A DNA stretch of 64,000 nt from Pseudomonas putida (GTDB lineage Bacteria; Pseudomonadota; Gammaproteobacteria; Pseudomonadales; Pseudomonadaceae), in the NCBI GenBank assembly GCA_029953615.1, contig CP124529.1:3348501-3412500 (forward strand), in the 5' to 3' direction. Under the pieces are notes generated by a model. It was not told where the DNA came from. It ran no database searches and saw only the letters and a program-made list of their open reading frames with translations. Both the position numbers and the translations under genes were made by a program. Of this stretch, positions 39,008 to 49,668 are shown piece after piece. Positions within the stretch are counted from its first letter, which is position 1. Each line of letters opens with the position of its first letter.

Positions 39008-39620
39008 ATGAACCCACTTTACCTGGCCTCCGGCTCGCCCCGTCGGCGTGAACTGCTGACCCAGATCGGTGTGCCGTTCAGTGTCGTCAGTGCCCCCATC
39101 GATGAAACCCCGCTACCCGATGAAAGCGCCACGGCCTACGTCGAGCGCCTGGCCAGGGCCAAGGCTGCCGCCGGCCTGGCCAGCGTAGAAGGCCCGGCTG
39201 TGGTGCTGGGCGCAGACACTGCCGTGGTGCTCGATGGTCGTATTCTCGGCAAGCCGGATAACCGCGAAGATGCTTTGGCCATGCTGGCCGACCTTTCGGG
39301 GCGTGAGCACCAGGTACTGACCGCAGTCGCCCTGAGCGACCGCCAACGCGTGCAAAGCCTGTGCGTTACCAGCAAGGTGCGCTTCCGTGCGATCAGCGCC
39401 GACGAAGCGCAACGCTACTGGGCCAGCGGCGAACCGGCGGACAAGGCCGGCGGCTATGCCATCCAGGGTCTGGGCGCGGTGTTCGTCACCGGCCTTTACC
39501 GGCAGCTACTCGGCGGTGGTCGGCTTGCCCCTCAGTGAAACGGCCGACCTGCTTGGCCAGTTTGGCATCGCCTGCTGGCAAATGCCCGCGCATATGCCAG
39601 AGGTAACAAAGCAGCGGTAG
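39008..39620 (+). pseudogene. maf: Maf-family nucleotide pyrophosphatase, frame broken by a 1-base insertion
   Basis: Maf/YhdE-type nucleoside triphosphate pyrophosphatase. It starts [20 protein letters not shown], followed by [13 protein letters not shown] and [19 protein letters not shown]. After that the frame shifts and stops early at 39536-39538. Removing one T of the TTT at 39495-39497 restores [20 protein letters not shown] and an end at 39620, 203 residues as expected. [10 protein letters not shown] is the family C-terminal signature, so the correction is firm. It sits between mreD and rng as in related genomes. Confidence 0.92.
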
Positions 39621-39674
39621 CCAGCACTGCATACGCGATCCATCATTACCGAATACCCTTGACGAGAGCCTGCC

Positions 39675-41132
39675 ATGAGTGAAGAGATCCTGATCAACAT
39701 CACCCCGATGGAATCGCGCGTGGCGGTGGTGGAAAACGGGGTGCTGCAGGAAGTGCACGTCGAGCGCACCCAGCGCCGGGGCATCGTTGGCAATATCTAC
39801 AAAGGCAAGGTGGTACGCGTGCTGCCGGGCATGCAGGCGGCCTTCGTCGACATCGGCCTGGAGCGCGCGGCGTTCATCCACGCCTCGGAAATTTCCCAGC
39901 GTGAAGGCTCGGCGGTGGAGAACATCACTGCCCTGGTGCATGAAGGCCAGGCCCTGGTGGTACAGGTGACCAAGGACCCGATCGGCAGCAAGGGCGCGCG
40001 CCTGACCACCCAGCTGTCGATCCCGTCGCGCTACCTGGTGTACATGCCACGCAGCAGTCATGTCGGCATTTCCCTGAAGATCGAAGACGAAGCCGAACGC
40101 GAGCGCCTCAAGCAAGTGGTCAGCGACTGCATGGAAAGCGAGAACATCAAGGACGCCGGCGGCTTCATCCTGCGCACCGCGGCCGAAGGCGCCCGCGCCG
40201 AAGAGATCTTGCAGGACATTCGCTACCTGCGCCGCCTGTGGGAACAGATCGGTACCCAGATCAAGACCTGCGGCGCGCCCACGGTCATCTACGAGGACCT
40301 GGGCCTGGCCCTGCGTACCCTGCGCGACCTGGTCAACCCGAAGATCGAGAAGATCCGCATCGACTCGCGGGAAACCTTCCAGAAGACCACGCAGTTCGTT
40401 GGCGAACTGATGCCGGAAATCGCCGACCGCCTCGAGCACTATCCGGGCGAACGGCCGATCTTCGACCTGTACGGCGTCGAGGACGAGATCCAGCGCGCGC
40501 TGGAGCGCAAGGTACCGCTCAAGTCTGGTGGTTACCTGGTGGTCGATCCGGCTGAAGCAATGACCACCATCGATGTGAACACCGGCGCTTTCGTCGGCCA
40601 TCGCAACCTCGAAGAAACCATCTTCAAGACCAATCTCGAGGCTGCCACCGCCATCGCCCGGCAACTGCGCCTGCGCAACATCGGCGGCATCATCATCATC
40701 GACTTCATCGACATGGAAGACGAAGAGCACCAGCGCCAGGTGTTGCGTACCCTGGAAAAGCAGCTCGAGCGCGATCACGCCAAGACCAACATCATCGGCA
40801 TCACCGAACTGGGCCTGGTGCAGATGACCCGCAAGCGCACGCGGGAAAGCCTGGAACAGGTGCTGTGCGAGCCCTGCCTGGCCTGTCAGGGCCGTGGCAA
40901 GCTGAAAACCCCCGAGACAATCTGTTACGAAATCTTCCGCGAGATCCTGCGCGAGGCACGTGCCTACCAGGCCGAAGGCTACCGCGTGCTGGCCAACCAG
41001 AAGGTGGTCGACCGGCTGCTGGATGAAGAGTCCGGTAACGTCGCGGAACTGGAAGCCTTCATCGGCCGAACCATTCGTTTCCAGGTGGAGTCGATGTATT
41101 CGCAGGAACAATACGATGTGGTGCTGCTCTGA
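39675..41132 (+). CDS. rng: ribonuclease G
   Basis: 485-residue endoribonuclease of the RNase E/G family, involved in 16S rRNA 5' maturation and mRNA decay. It has an S1 domain near residues 38-120 (GNIYKGKVVRVLPGMQAAFV). The catalytic region is GGIIIIDFIDMEDEEHQRQV, and the Zn-link is CEPCLACQGRG. It lacks the long C-terminal scaffold of RNase E. Start MSEEILINITPME is typical. Confidence 0.95.
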   Translation: MSEEILINITPMESRVAVVENGVLQEVHVERTQRRGIVGNIYKGKVVRVLPGMQAAFVDIGLERAAFIHASEISQREGSAVENITALVHEGQALVVQVTKDPIGSKGARLTTQLSIPSRYLVYMPRSSHVGISLKIEDEAERERLKQVVSDCMESENIKDAGGFILRTAAEGARAEEILQDIRYLRRLWEQIGTQIKTCGAPTVIYEDLGLALRTLRDLVNPKIEKIRIDSRETFQKTTQFVGELMPEIADRLEHYPGERPIFDLYGVEDEIQRALERKVPLKSGGYLVVDPAEAMTTIDVNTGAFVGHRNLEETIFKTNLEAATAIARQLRLRNIGGIIIIDFIDMEDEEHQRQVLRTLEKQLERDHAKTNIIGITELGLVQMTRKRTRESLEQVLCEPCLACQGRGKLKTPETICYEIFREILREARAYQAEGYRVLANQKVVDRLLDEESGNVAELEAFIGRTIRFQVESMYSQEQYDVVLL

Positions 41133-41220
41133 CGCCTTCTGAAACGCGCCGCGGGTGGCCCGGGCTGGAAAAACCGGGACGACGGGCCATCATGGATAAA
41201 CGACCTGGAGGGCAATGGCC

Positions 41221-44200
41221 ATGGGACGTCTGACCCGCGTTCTTGTCGCCTTGACCCGCTGGGGGTTGGGCATTTGCGCTCTGCTGGCGGTACTGGTAGC
41301 GCTGTATGTCAGCCTTGGCCGCGAACTGGTGCCACTGGTGGCCGAGTATCGCGCCGATGTGCAGAGCAAGGCCGAGCAGGCTTTGGGCCTGCCCGTACAC
41401 ATCGGTGCCCTGGAAGGCCGCTGGAGCGGCCTGGCACCGGTGCTGCAGGTGCGCGACCTGCAACTGGGCGAGGGGGCCGCGGCCCTGCGCCTGGACGACG
41501 TCAAGGTGGTACCTGATGTCTGGGCCAGCCTCACCACCCGAGAAGTGCGCCTGACACGCATTCAGTTGGGCGGCCTGCAACTGATCCTGCGCGAGAACGA
41601 ACAGGGCGCCTGGAGCCTTGAAGGCCTGCCGAAGAAGGACGATGCGCCGCTCGATCCCGCCGAGTTGTTGCAGCGCCTGCGCCAGTTGGGCCGCATCGAT
41701 GTGTTCGACAGCCAGGTGACCCTGCACCCCTGGCAGCGTGACCCGTTGACCCTGACTTATGTGAGCGTCGGCCTGCAGGCCGGAGCTTCGCGCCACGCCC
41801 TGGACCTGCGCGCGACCCTGCCCGATGGCCAACCCCTGTCGCTGAACCTGCGCAGCCGTGCCTCGGCCAATGCCTGGCGCGACGGCCAGGTCGAAGCCTA
41901 CCTGAGCCTGCCACAGAGTGACTGGGCGCGGTGGCTGCCGCCACGCCTGCTGGGTCAGTGGCATGCCGACGCCCTGCGGGCGGGCGGCGAGTTCTGGGTC
42001 GACTGGAGCAAGGGGCAGTTGCAGCAGGCCGTCGTACGCCTCAATGCACCGGAGCTGCACGGTGCCTATGCCGGGCGCAAGGCGGCCAGGCTGAACAACC
42101 TGGCCCTGGGCGCCTGGTTCCAGCGCCGGGAGCAAGGCTTCGATGTGGTGGTCGACTCCCTGGCCATGGATATCGGCAAGACCCGTTGGGAGTCGCACCT
42201 GCAATTGCAGCAGCGCCCCGGCGAGGATGCAGCTGCGGAAAGCTGGCAAGTGCAGGCCGACCGCCTCGACCTTACGCCGTTGACCCCGGTGATCGATGCC
42301 CTCGCGCCGCTGCCGGACAAGGTCATGGCCGTGGTCGATGGCCTGAACTTGACCGGCGCGCTGCGCAATGTGCGCCTTGAAGCCCGGCCCAAGGCCGAGG
42401 GTGACAAGCGCCTGCAGTTCGAGGCCAACCTGGAGAAGGTCGGTTTCGATGCCTATCACAATGCCCCGGCAGCCGGTAATGTCAGCGGCAGCATCAGCGG
42501 TGACCTTGGTCATGGCGAACTGCGCCTGGATACCGAGGCGTTCATGCTGCACCTGTACCCGATCTTCGCCAAACCCTGGCACTACCAGAAGGCCAACGCG
42601 CGCCTGACCTGGGCCCTGGACAAGGAAGGTTTCACCCTGGTCGCGCCTTACCTCAAGGTACTGGGCGAGGAGGGCAAGATTGCCGGTGACTTCCTCATCC
42701 GCCTGTTGTTCGACGAGGGCCGCGAGGACTACATGGACCTGCGCGTCGGCCTGACCGAAGGCGATGGTCGCTACACCGCCAAGTACCTGCCCGAGGTGCT
42801 CAGCCCGGCCCTCGACGAATGGCTGCGCAGCGCGATTGTCAAAGGTACGGTGGACGAAGGCTACTTCCAGTACCAAGGCTCGCTGAACCATGGCGTCGCG
42901 CCAGAAGCCCGCAGTATCAGCCTGTTCTTCAAGGTGCGTGATGCCGCCCTGGACTTCCAGCCGGGCTGGCCGCAAGTGCAGCACGTGGATGGCGATGTGT
43001 TCATCGAGGACAGTGGCGTGCGCATCAGGGCCCAACGTGGCGTACTGCTCGACACCAATGTCAGTGACGTGAGCGTCGATATCCCTCATGTCGACGAGGG
43101 CCAGCAAAGCCACCTGTACCTCGATGGCGACTTCGACGGCAGCCTGGGCGATGGCCTGAAGATTCTCAAGGAAGCGCCAATCGGCACTGGCGAGATTTTC
43201 GCCGGGTGGGAGGGCGAGGGGCCGCTCAAGGGCAAGGTCAAGCTCGACATTCCGCTGGCCCGCGGGCAGCGGCCGAAAGTGCAGGTGGACTTTGCCACCA
43301 ATGATGCGCGGCTAAAAGTTGCGCCGCCGAGCCTGGAGTTGAGCCGCCTTAAGGGGGACTTCAATTTCGATTTCGACAAGGGCCTGAGCGGCAAGGGCAT
43401 CAGCCTGCAGGCCTTCGGCAAGCCGGTGACGGCGCAAATTACCGCCGAAGGCCAGCCAGGGCAGATGCAGACCCGCATCAACGCCAATGGCCGGGTATCG
43501 CTCAAGGCGCTGACCGAATGGCTGCAGTTCAAGCAGGCCTTGCCGGCTTCCGGCGACCTGCCGTACCAGTTGCAGGTCAGCCTGGGTAGCCGGGAAAACC
43601 GCCTGCGTGTCGATTCCAGCCTAAAGGGCCTGGCCATCGACCTGCCGGCGCCCTTCGGCAAGACGGCGGGCGATACCCGTGACACCCGTTTCAGCATGAC
43701 CCTGCAGGGGCCGGAGCGGCGCTTCGACGTCGCCTACACCGACCTTGCCCGCTTAGCGTACGCCGCACCGGCCGACAAGCTGGGCCAGGGCCGTGGCGAG
43801 TTGCTGCTGGGTGCCGGTGACGCCCAGGTGCCTGCCGGCCAGGGCCTGCGAGTGCGCGGGCGCCTGGAGACGCTGGACCTGGGGCCCTGGCAGGAGCAGG
43901 CGGCGCGCCTGGCCGGCGACGACCCGGGCGGTAGCGCGCGGCAGAACCTGCAAGGTGTCGACCTGAGCATCGGCCAGCTGAAAGCCTTTGGTCTGGACCT
44001 GAACCAGGCCGTGGTGCGCCTGGCGCGTGGTGGCCCGGCCTGGGATCTGCGCCTCGACAGCAAGGAGGTCATCGGCAACGCCCGGGTGCCGGATGCCAAG
44101 GGTGCGCCCATGGTCGTGCGCATGCAGACCTTGCGCCTGCCTGCCGCCAGCGCCGCTGAAAAGCAGGCCGAGGAAGGCCCGGACCCGCTGGCCTCGTTCG

Positions 44201-45036
44201 ACCCGCGCAAGGTGCCGGCGCTGGACCTGAGCATCGACAAGCTCTATCGCGGTGACGACCTGTATGGCAGTGCGTCGCTCAAGCTGCGGCCGACCGCGCG
44301 TGGCGTGACCGCCAGCGACATCGACCTTGACTTCAAGGGCCTGCGTATCGATGGTGGTGGCGGCTGGGAAGGCGAACCGGGCAGCACCAGCAGTTGGTAC
44401 AAGGGGCGCCTGGACGGCAAGAACCTGGCGGATGTGCTCAAGGCCTGGGGCTTTGCCCCGACTGCCACCAGCCGCGACTTCCGCCTGGATGTGGATGGCC
44501 GCTGGCCGGGTTCGCCGGCCTCGGTGAGCCTCAAGCGCTTCTCGGGCAGCATGGACGCAGCGCTGCGCACCGGCCAGTTCGTCGAGGTCGAAGGTAGTGC
44601 CCAGGCGCTGCGGGTGTTCGGCCTGCTGAACTTCAACTCCATCGGCCGGCGCTTGCGCCTGGACTTCTCCGACCTGTTCGACAAGGGCCTGGCCTATGAC
44701 CGGGTCAAAGGCTTGCTGGTGGCCAGTGACGGTGTCTACGTGACCCGCGAGCCCATCACAGTGACCGGCCCGTCGAGCAACTTCGAGCTGGACGGTACCC
44801 TGGACCTGGCCCGCGACCGGGTCGATGCCAATCTGCAGGTGAGCCTGCCGGTGACCAACAACCTGCCGCTGGCGGCCCTGATTGTCGGCGCTCCCGCCGT
44901 GGGCGGGGCGCTGTTCCTGGTCGACCGGCTGATCGGGGACCGTGTGTCGCGCTTCGCCAGCGTGCACTACCGTGTCGAAGGGCCGGTGAAAGAGCCTAGA
45001 ATCACATTTGTGAAACCTTTCGAAAAATCCCGCTAG
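41221..45036 (+). CDS. yhdP: YhdP-like giant AsmA-family protein
   Basis: About 1271 residues with one N-terminal membrane anchor (GLGICALLAVLVALYVSLGRELVP). A very long beta-rich periplasmic body (DUF3971 then AsmA_2-like C-terminal region VVGAPAVGGALFLVDRLIGD) follows. YhdP-type proteins bridge inner and outer membrane and carry phospholipids outward, which links this gene to the mla operon further along. ATG at 41221 is nine bases after GGAGG; the ATG at 41215 is only three bases away and less likely. Confidence 0.93.
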   Translation: MGRLTRVLVALTRWGLGICALLAVLVALYVSLGRELVPLVAEYRADVQSKAEQALGLPVHIGALEGRWSGLAPVLQVRDLQLGEGAAALRLDDVKVVPDVWASLTTREVRLTRIQLGGLQLILRENEQGAWSLEGLPKKDDAPLDPAELLQRLRQLGRIDVFDSQVTLHPWQRDPLTLTYVSVGLQAGASRHALDLRATLPDGQPLSLNLRSRASANAWRDGQVEAYLSLPQSDWARWLPPRLLGQWHADALRAGGEFWVDWSKGQLQQAVVRLNAPELHGAYAGRKAARLNNLALGAWFQRREQGFDVVVDSLAMDIGKTRWESHLQLQQRPGEDAAAESWQVQADRLDLTPLTPVIDALAPLPDKVMAVVDGLNLTGALRNVRLEARPKAEGDKRLQFEANLEKVGFDAYHNAPAAGNVSGSISGDLGHGELRLDTEAFMLHLYPIFAKPWHYQKANARLTWALDKEGFTLVAPYLKVLGEEGKIAGDFLIRLLFDEGREDYMDLRVGLTEGDGRYTAKYLPEVLSPALDEWLRSAIVKGTVDEGYFQYQGSLNHGVAPEARSISLFFKVRDAALDFQPGWPQVQHVDGDVFIEDSGVRIRAQRGVLLDTNVSDVSVDIPHVDEGQQSHLYLDGDFDGSLGDGLKILKEAPIGTGEIFAGWEGEGPLKGKVKLDIPLARGQRPKVQVDFATNDARLKVAPPSLELSRLKGDFNFDFDKGLSGKGISLQAFGKPVTAQITAEGQPGQMQTRINANGRVSLKALTEWLQFKQALPASGDLPYQLQVSLGSRENRLRVDSSLKGLAIDLPAPFGKTAGDTRDTRFSMTLQGPERRFDVAYTDLARLAYAAPADKLGQGRGELLLGAGDAQVPAGQGLRVRGRLETLDLGPWQEQAARLAGDDPGGSARQNLQGVDLSIGQLKAFGLDLNQAVVRLARGGPAWDLRLDSKEVIGNARVPDAKGAPMVVRMQTLRLPAASAAEKQAEEGPDPLASFDPRKVPALDLSIDKLYRGDDLYGSASLKLRPTARGVTASDIDLDFKGLRIDGGGGWEGEPGSTSSWYKGRLDGKNLADVLKAWGFAPTATSRDFRLDVDGRWPGSPASVSLKRFSGSMDAALRTGQFVEVEGSAQALRVFGLLNFNSIGRRLRLDFSDLFDKGLAYDRVKGLLVASDGVYVTREPITVTGPSSNFELDGTLDLARDRVDANLQVSLPVTNNLPLAALIVGAPAVGGALFLVDRLIGDRVSRFASVHYRVEGPVKEPRITFVKPFEKSR

Positions 45037-45044
45037 GAGTGCCC

Positions 45045-45896
45045 ATGAAGGCAGCTGTAATCCAGATGGTCAGCCAGGACGATGTGCTGGCCAACCTGCA
45101 GCGCGCCGGCGCCTTGCTGGAGCAGGCCGCCTTTGGCGGTGCACGGCTGGCCGTGCTGCCGGAAAACTTCGCCGCCATGGGCCGCAAGGACGCCGCTGCC
45201 ATCGGCCACGCCGAAGCGTTGGGCGAAGGGCCGATCCTGCCATGGTTGAAACGCACCGCCCGCGACCTCAGGTTATGGATTGTCGCCGGTACCTTGCCAT
45301 TGCCGCCGGTCGGCCAGCCCGAAGCCAAGGCCCATGCCTGCTCGCTGCTGGTCGACGAACACGGTGAGATAGCGGCACGCTATGACAAGCTGCACCTGTT
45401 CGATGTGGACGTTGCCGACAACCGTGGCCGCTACCGCGAGTCTGACGACTACGCCCACGGTGCCCAGGTGGTGGTAGCCGATACGCCGGTAGGGCGGCTG
45501 GGGCTGAGCGTGTGCTACGACCTGCGCTTCCCCGAACTGTACAGCGCACTGCGTGCCGCCGGCGCGGAACTGATCACTGCGCCGGCCGCCTTCACTGCGG
45601 TAACGGGCGCGGCGCACTGGGAAGTGCTGGTGCGCGCCCGGGCCATCGAGACCCAGTGCTACCTGCTGGCTGCGGCACAGGGCGGCACTCACCCGGGGCC
45701 ACGGGAAACCCATGGCCATGCGGCGATCGTCGACCCCTGGGGGCGCATCGTCGCGGAACAGGCGCAAGGTGAAGCGGTACTGCTCGCCGAGCGCGACATT
45801 GACGAACAAGCGTCCATCCGGGCGCGCATGCCGGTGGTTTCGCACCGGCGCTTTTTCTCGCAGGGCGCGTTGCGGCCTGCGCACACCTCGGAGTGA
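45045..45896 (+). CDS. carbon-nitrogen hydrolase (nitrilase superfamily, Nit1-like)
   Basis: 283-residue nitrilase-fold hydrolase. The Glu-Lys-Cys triad is visible as LPENFAAMG (Glu), [11 protein letters not shown] (Lys) and [13 protein letters not shown] (Cys). The sequence resembles YafV/Nit1-type enzymes that hydrolyse deaminated glutathione or small omega-amides; substrate inferred. ATG at 45045 has AGGAG upstream, eight bases after the yhdP stop. Co-transcribed with yhdP and tldD. Confidence 0.9.
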   Translation: MKAAVIQMVSQDDVLANLQRAGALLEQAAFGGARLAVLPENFAAMGRKDAAAIGHAEALGEGPILPWLKRTARDLRLWIVAGTLPLPPVGQPEAKAHACSLLVDEHGEIAARYDKLHLFDVDVADNRGRYRESDDYAHGAQVVVADTPVGRLGLSVCYDLRFPELYSALRAAGAELITAPAAFTAVTGAAHWEVLVRARAIETQCYLLAAAQGGTHPGPRETHGHAAIVDPWGRIVAEQAQGEAVLLAERDIDEQASIRARMPVVSHRRFFSQGALRPAHTSE

Positions 45897-45898
45897 CT

Positions 45899-47338
45899 AT
45901 GAGCCAGATGTTATCCACCGTCAGCGAGCAGCTCCTGGCCCCAGGCGGCTTGACCCTGGACAGCCTGCAGAGCGTGCTGGGTGAGTTGGCCGGCCCCGGC
46001 ATCGACGCCGCCGACCTGTATTTCCAGGGCCAGATCTCGGAAACCTGGGCGCTGGAAGACGGCATCGTCAAAGAGGGCAGTTTCAATCTCGACCAGGGCG
46101 TGGGCGTGCGTGCCCAGTCGGGTGAAAAGACCGGCTTTGCCTACAGCAACGCGATCAACCTCGAAGCGTTGACCTCGGCCGCCCGTGCTGCCCGTTCGAT
46201 CTCGCGTGCCGGGCAGAACGGCAAGGTGCAGGCCTTCCGCAGCCAGGACGTGGCGGCTCTTTATTCGGCGGACAACCCGCTGGATGTGCTCAGCCGTGCC
46301 GAGAAGGTCGAGCTGCTCAAGCGCGTCGACGCCGCCACCCGCGCCCTGGACCCGCGTATCCAGCAGGTCAGCGTGAGCATGGCCGGGGTCTGGGAGCGCA
46401 TCCTGATCGCTGCGGCCGATGGCAGCCTTGCTGCCGACGTGCGCCCGCTGGTGCGCTTCAACGTCAGCGTCATCGTCGAGCAGAACGGCCGTCGCGAGCG
46501 CGGCGGGCAGGGCGGTGGCGGGCGTACCGACTACCGCTTCTTCACCGAGGAACGGGTCATGGGCTATGCCCGCGAAGCGTTGCGCCAGGCGCTGGTGAAC
46601 CTGGAAGCGATTCCGGCGCCGGCCGGTACCCTGCCGGTAGTGTTGGGTTCGGGCTGGTCGGGCGTGCTGCTGCACGAGGCTGTCGGCCATGGCCTGGAAG
46701 GTGACTTCAACCGCAAGGGCAGTTCGGCGTTCAGCGGCCGCATTGGCGAGAAGGTGGCGTCGAGCCTGTGCACCATCGTCGATGACGGCACCCTCGAAGG
46801 CCGCCGGGGTTCGCTGAGCGTGGACGATGAAGGTACCCCGACCGAATGCACCACGCTGATCGAGAACGGTGTGCTCAAGGGCTACATGCAGGACAAGCTG
46901 AACGCGCACCTGATGGGCATGGCGGTGACCGGCAACGGCCGCCGTGAGTCCTACGCGCACCTGCCGATGCCACGCATGACCAACACCTACATGCGTGCCG
47001 GCGAAAGCGACCCGCAGGAAATCATCGCTTCGGTGAAGAAGGGCATCTACTGCGCCAACCTCGGCGGTGGCCAAGTGGACATCACCAGCGGCAAGTTCGT
47101 GTTCTCGACCAGTGAGGCCTACCTGATCGAAGACGGCAGGATTACCGCGCCGGTGAAGGGCGCAACCCTGATCGGCAATGGTCCGGAGGCGATGAGCCGG
47201 GTGTCGATGGTTGGTAACGACCTGGCGCTGGACAGCGGGGTGGGGACGTGCGGCAAGGACGGGCAGTCGGTGCCGGTAGGGGTCGGGCAGCCGACCTTGA
47301 AGCTGGATGCGATTACCGTGGGCGGTACCGGGGCGTGA
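45899..47338 (+). CDS. tldD: metalloprotease TldD
   Basis: 479-residue subunit of the TldD/E protease that processes small peptides such as antitoxins and modified peptides. The metal site [12 protein letters not shown] (HExxxH) is intact near residue 260. ATG at 45899 follows GGAG by six bases, two bases after the hydrolase stop. Its partner pmbA (tldE) lies about 750 bases downstream with darP on the other strand between them. Confidence 0.95.
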   Translation: MSQMLSTVSEQLLAPGGLTLDSLQSVLGELAGPGIDAADLYFQGQISETWALEDGIVKEGSFNLDQGVGVRAQSGEKTGFAYSNAINLEALTSAARAARSISRAGQNGKVQAFRSQDVAALYSADNPLDVLSRAEKVELLKRVDAATRALDPRIQQVSVSMAGVWERILIAAADGSLAADVRPLVRFNVSVIVEQNGRRERGGQGGGGRTDYRFFTEERVMGYAREALRQALVNLEAIPAPAGTLPVVLGSGWSGVLLHEAVGHGLEGDFNRKGSSAFSGRIGEKVASSLCTIVDDGTLEGRRGSLSVDDEGTPTECTTLIENGVLKGYMQDKLNAHLMGMAVTGNGRRESYAHLPMPRMTNTYMRAGESDPQEIIASVKKGIYCANLGGGQVDITSGKFVFSTSEAYLIEDGRITAPVKGATLIGNGPEAMSRVSMVGNDLALDSGVGTCGKDGQSVPVGVGQPTLKLDAITVGGTGA

Positions 47339-47345
47339 TGGCTTC

Positions 47346-47452
47346 GGGGACCGCTTTGCGGTCCATTCGCAGCACAAGGCTGCTCCTACAGGGATCGCGT
47401 GTTTCCGTAGGAGCAGCCTTGTGCTGCGAATGGGCCGCACAGCGGCCCCAGG
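47346..47452. repeat. REP-type inverted pair, cagcacaaggctgctcctac subfamily, between convergent genes
   Basis: Outer arms ggaccgctttgcggtcc and gggccgcacagcggcccc surround opposed cattcgcagcacaaggctgctcctac elements. The core is a further REP variant, related to that at 4369. It separates convergent tldD and darP and can terminate both. Confidence 0.85.
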
Positions 47453-47456
47453 GCGA

Positions 47457-47978
47457 TCAGCGCAAGCCGCGCTGCAGCTCGTCGAGGTCGCGGATGTACT
47501 TGAACACCTTGCGCGCGGCAGCAGGCGGCTTGTTCCGCGCCTTCTCGTGCTGGGCATGGCGCACCAGCGAGCGCAGCTGCTGGCGATCGGTGTCGGGGTA
47601 CTCATTGACGAAGCGCTCGAGGTCTTCGTCGTTACCGTCGATCAGCCGGTCGCGCCAGCGTTCCAGGCTGTGGAAGCGCTCGTTGTACTGGCGGGTCGAG
47701 CTGTCCATCTGTTCGAGCAAGGCCTGGATCGCATCCAGGTCCTGCACGCGCATCAGCTTGCCGACAAACGACATGTGGCGTTTGCGGGCTCCGTGAGCGG
47801 TGTGCTTGCTGGCTTCGGCCAGCGCCTTGCGCAGCTCGTCGGTCAACGGCAGGCGGGCCAGGGTATCGGCCTTGAGCGTGGTAAGGCGCTCGCCGAGTTC
47901 GACCAGCGCATGCAGCTCGCGCTTGATCTGGGTTTTGCTTTTTTCGCCGTCGAAGGCGTCGTCGTTTGAATCAACCAT
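47457..47978 (-). CDS. darP: YjgA/DarP ribosome-associated protein
   Basis: 173-residue protein of the DUF615/YjgA family, which associates with late 50S ribosome precursors. It shows [19 protein letters not shown] at the start and [20 protein letters not shown] at the end, both family signatures. It is rich in charged helices. Single-gene minus-strand unit between tldD and pmbA. Confidence 0.92.
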   Translation of the reverse strand: MVDSNDDAFDGEKSKTQIKRELHALVELGERLTTLKADTLARLPLTDELRKALAEASKHTAHGARKRHMSFVGKLMRVQDLDAIQALLEQMDSSTRQYNERFHSLERWRDRLIDGNDEDLERFVNEYPDTDRQQLRSLVRHAQHEKARNKPPAAARKVFKYIRDLDELQRGLR

Positions 47979-48086
47979 GGTGGCAGTCCGCTAGAAATCG
48001 CCGCCATGATAACCAGTCGGGGGCCGCTTGTCCGGCCCGGTCGTAGAATGACCCTCGCCGAACGCAGAATTTGAGTGGAGAGAACC

Positions 48087-49435
48087 ATGAGTGCAGTCCA
48101 GAGCGTAGGTCCGAAGGACCTGCCAGCATTGCAGGAGCAGGTCGAGGCGATCATCGCCGAGGCGCGCCGCCAGGGGGCCAGTGCCTGCGAAGTGGCGGTG
48201 TCGCTGGAGCAGGGCCTGTCCACCACGGTACGCCAGCGTGAGGTCGAAACGGTCGAGTTCAATCGCGACCAAGGCTTTGGCATCACCCTCTATGTCGGCC
48301 AGCGCAAAGGCTCGGCCAGCACCTCGGCCAGTGGCCCGGACGCGATCCGTGAAACCGTCGCCGCTGCCCTGGCGATTGCCAAACATACCTCCGAGGATGA
48401 ATGTTCCGGCCTGGCCGACGCGGCGCTGATGGCCCGCGAGATCCCCGACCTGGACCTGTACCACGACTGGAACCTCGAGCCCGAGAAGGCCATCGAGTTA
48501 TGGCTCTGACCTGCGAGGCGGCGGCGTTCGACGCTGACCCGCGCATTCTCAACGCCGACGGTACCACCCTCAATACCCACCAGGGCTGCCGCGTGTATGG
48601 CAACAGCCATGGTTTCATCGGTGGCTACGCCTCGACCCGGCACAGCCTGAGCTGCGTGATGATCGCCGAAGGCGACGGGCAGATGCAGCGTGACTACTGG
48701 TACGACGTTAACCGCCAGGGCAACCTGCTGGCCGATCCGCGTAGCATCGGCGTACGGGCTGCCCAGCGTGCTGCCAGCCGCCTGGGGGCGCGGCCGGTGC
48801 CGACCTGCGAGGTACCGGTGTTGTTCTCGGCCGAGCTGGCCGGGGGGCTGTTCGGCAGCTTCCTGTCGGCCATCTCCGGCGGCAACCTGTACCGTAAGTC
48901 CTCGTTCCTGGAGGGCACTATTGGCCAGCGCCTGTTCCCCACCTGGCTGACCCTCGACGAGCGCCCGCACATACCGCGGGCACTGGGCAGTGCCGCATTC
49001 GATGGCGATGGCCTGGCTACCTATGCCAAGCCGTTCGTCGACAAGGGCGAACTGGTGTCGTACCTGCTGGGGACCTATTCCGGGCGCAAGCTGGGCTTGC
49101 CAAGCACGGCCAATGCCGGCGGCGTGCACAACCTGTTCGTCAGCCACGGTGTCGAAGACCAGGCGGCGCTGATCCGGCGCATGGGCCGCGGGCTGCTGGT
49201 GACCGAGTTGATGGGGCATGGCCTGAACATGGTGACCGGGGATTATTCCCGTGGCGCGGCAGGGTTCTGGGTCGAAAATGGCGAGATCCAGCATGCGGTG
49301 CAGGAAGTGACCATTGCCGGCAATATGAAGGACATGTTCCGGCAGATTGTCGCGATTGGCAGCGATCTTGAGACCCGCAGCAACATTCACACCGGGTCGG
49401 TGCTGATCGAGCGGATGACTGTGGCAGGTAGCTGA
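48087..49435 (+). pseudogene. pmbA: PmbA/TldE peptidase subunit, frame broken by a 2-base insertion
   Basis: Partner of TldD in the TldD/E protease. ATG at 48087 has GGAGAG upstream. The frame runs to PEKAIELWL and stops at 48507-48509. The natural continuation ALTCEAAAFDADPRILNADG lies in another frame and runs to ...LIERMTVAGS. Deleting AT at 48500-48501 restores IELALTCEAAA and a 448-residue protein, matching the family length. It lacks the HExxxH site of TldD, as normal for this subunit. Confidence 0.92.
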
Positions 49436-49448
49436 TCCACAGCCTGTG

Positions 49449-49537
49449 CCGGCCTCTTCGCGGGCTTGCCCGCTCCCACAGGTACTGCATCAGCCTGAAG
49501 AACCTGTGGGAGCGGGCAAGCCCGCGAAGAGGCCGGC
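49449..49537. repeat. REP-type inverted pair
   Basis: Opposed gccggcctcttcgcgggcttgcccgctcccacag and complementary elements lie just after pmbA, followed by a separate terminator hairpin. Confidence 0.88.
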
Positions 49538-49571
49538 GCAGGTTACAGAGAATTTTTTAAAAAAACCGAAG

Positions 49572-49596
49572 ACCCGGCCCCCACGCCGGGTTTTTG
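49572..49596 (+). terminator. Rho-independent terminator after pmbA
   Basis: acccggc-cccac-gccgggt is followed by TTTTTG. It is a compact GC stem with a T-run, directly upstream of the fagA promoter. Confidence 0.8.
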
Positions 49597-49600
49597 TTTC

Positions 49601-49622
49601 ATCACTTCGTACTTGAAGTGAT
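49601..49622. promoter_or_regulatory. perfect 8-base palindrome overlapping the fagA-fumC -35 region
   Basis: atcacttc-gtactt-gaagtgat is a perfect inverted repeat with a 6-base spacer. It covers the proposed -35 box (TTGAAG, 49613-49618), so a dimeric regulator could compete with RNA polymerase. Its identity is unknown. Confidence 0.5.
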
Positions 49623-49641
49623 TCTATCTATCAATTAATAA
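49613..49641 (+). promoter_or_regulatory. candidate promoter of fagA-fumC
   Basis: TTGAAG and TAATAA are 17 bases apart. The -10 box overlaps the Fur box and the -35 box overlaps the palindrome. Predicted, not proven. Confidence 0.45.
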
Positions 49642-49655
49642 TGAATATCATTATC
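49637..49655. promoter_or_regulatory. Fur box upstream of fagA-fumC
   Basis: aataatgaatatcattatc matches 16 of 19 positions of GATAATGATAATCATTATC. It covers the -10 region and lies 14 bases before the first ATG of fagA, a position for iron-dependent repression. Fur control of fagA-fumC is established in P. aeruginosa. Confidence 0.85.
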
Positions 49656-49668
49656 CAGTAACCCGGCG

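Noticed and set aside
41059..43113. Long minus-strand open frame (684 codons) opposite yhdP
   Set aside because: It lies antisense to a conserved coding frame, has no ribosome site, and its composition is that of a GC-rich shadow frame.
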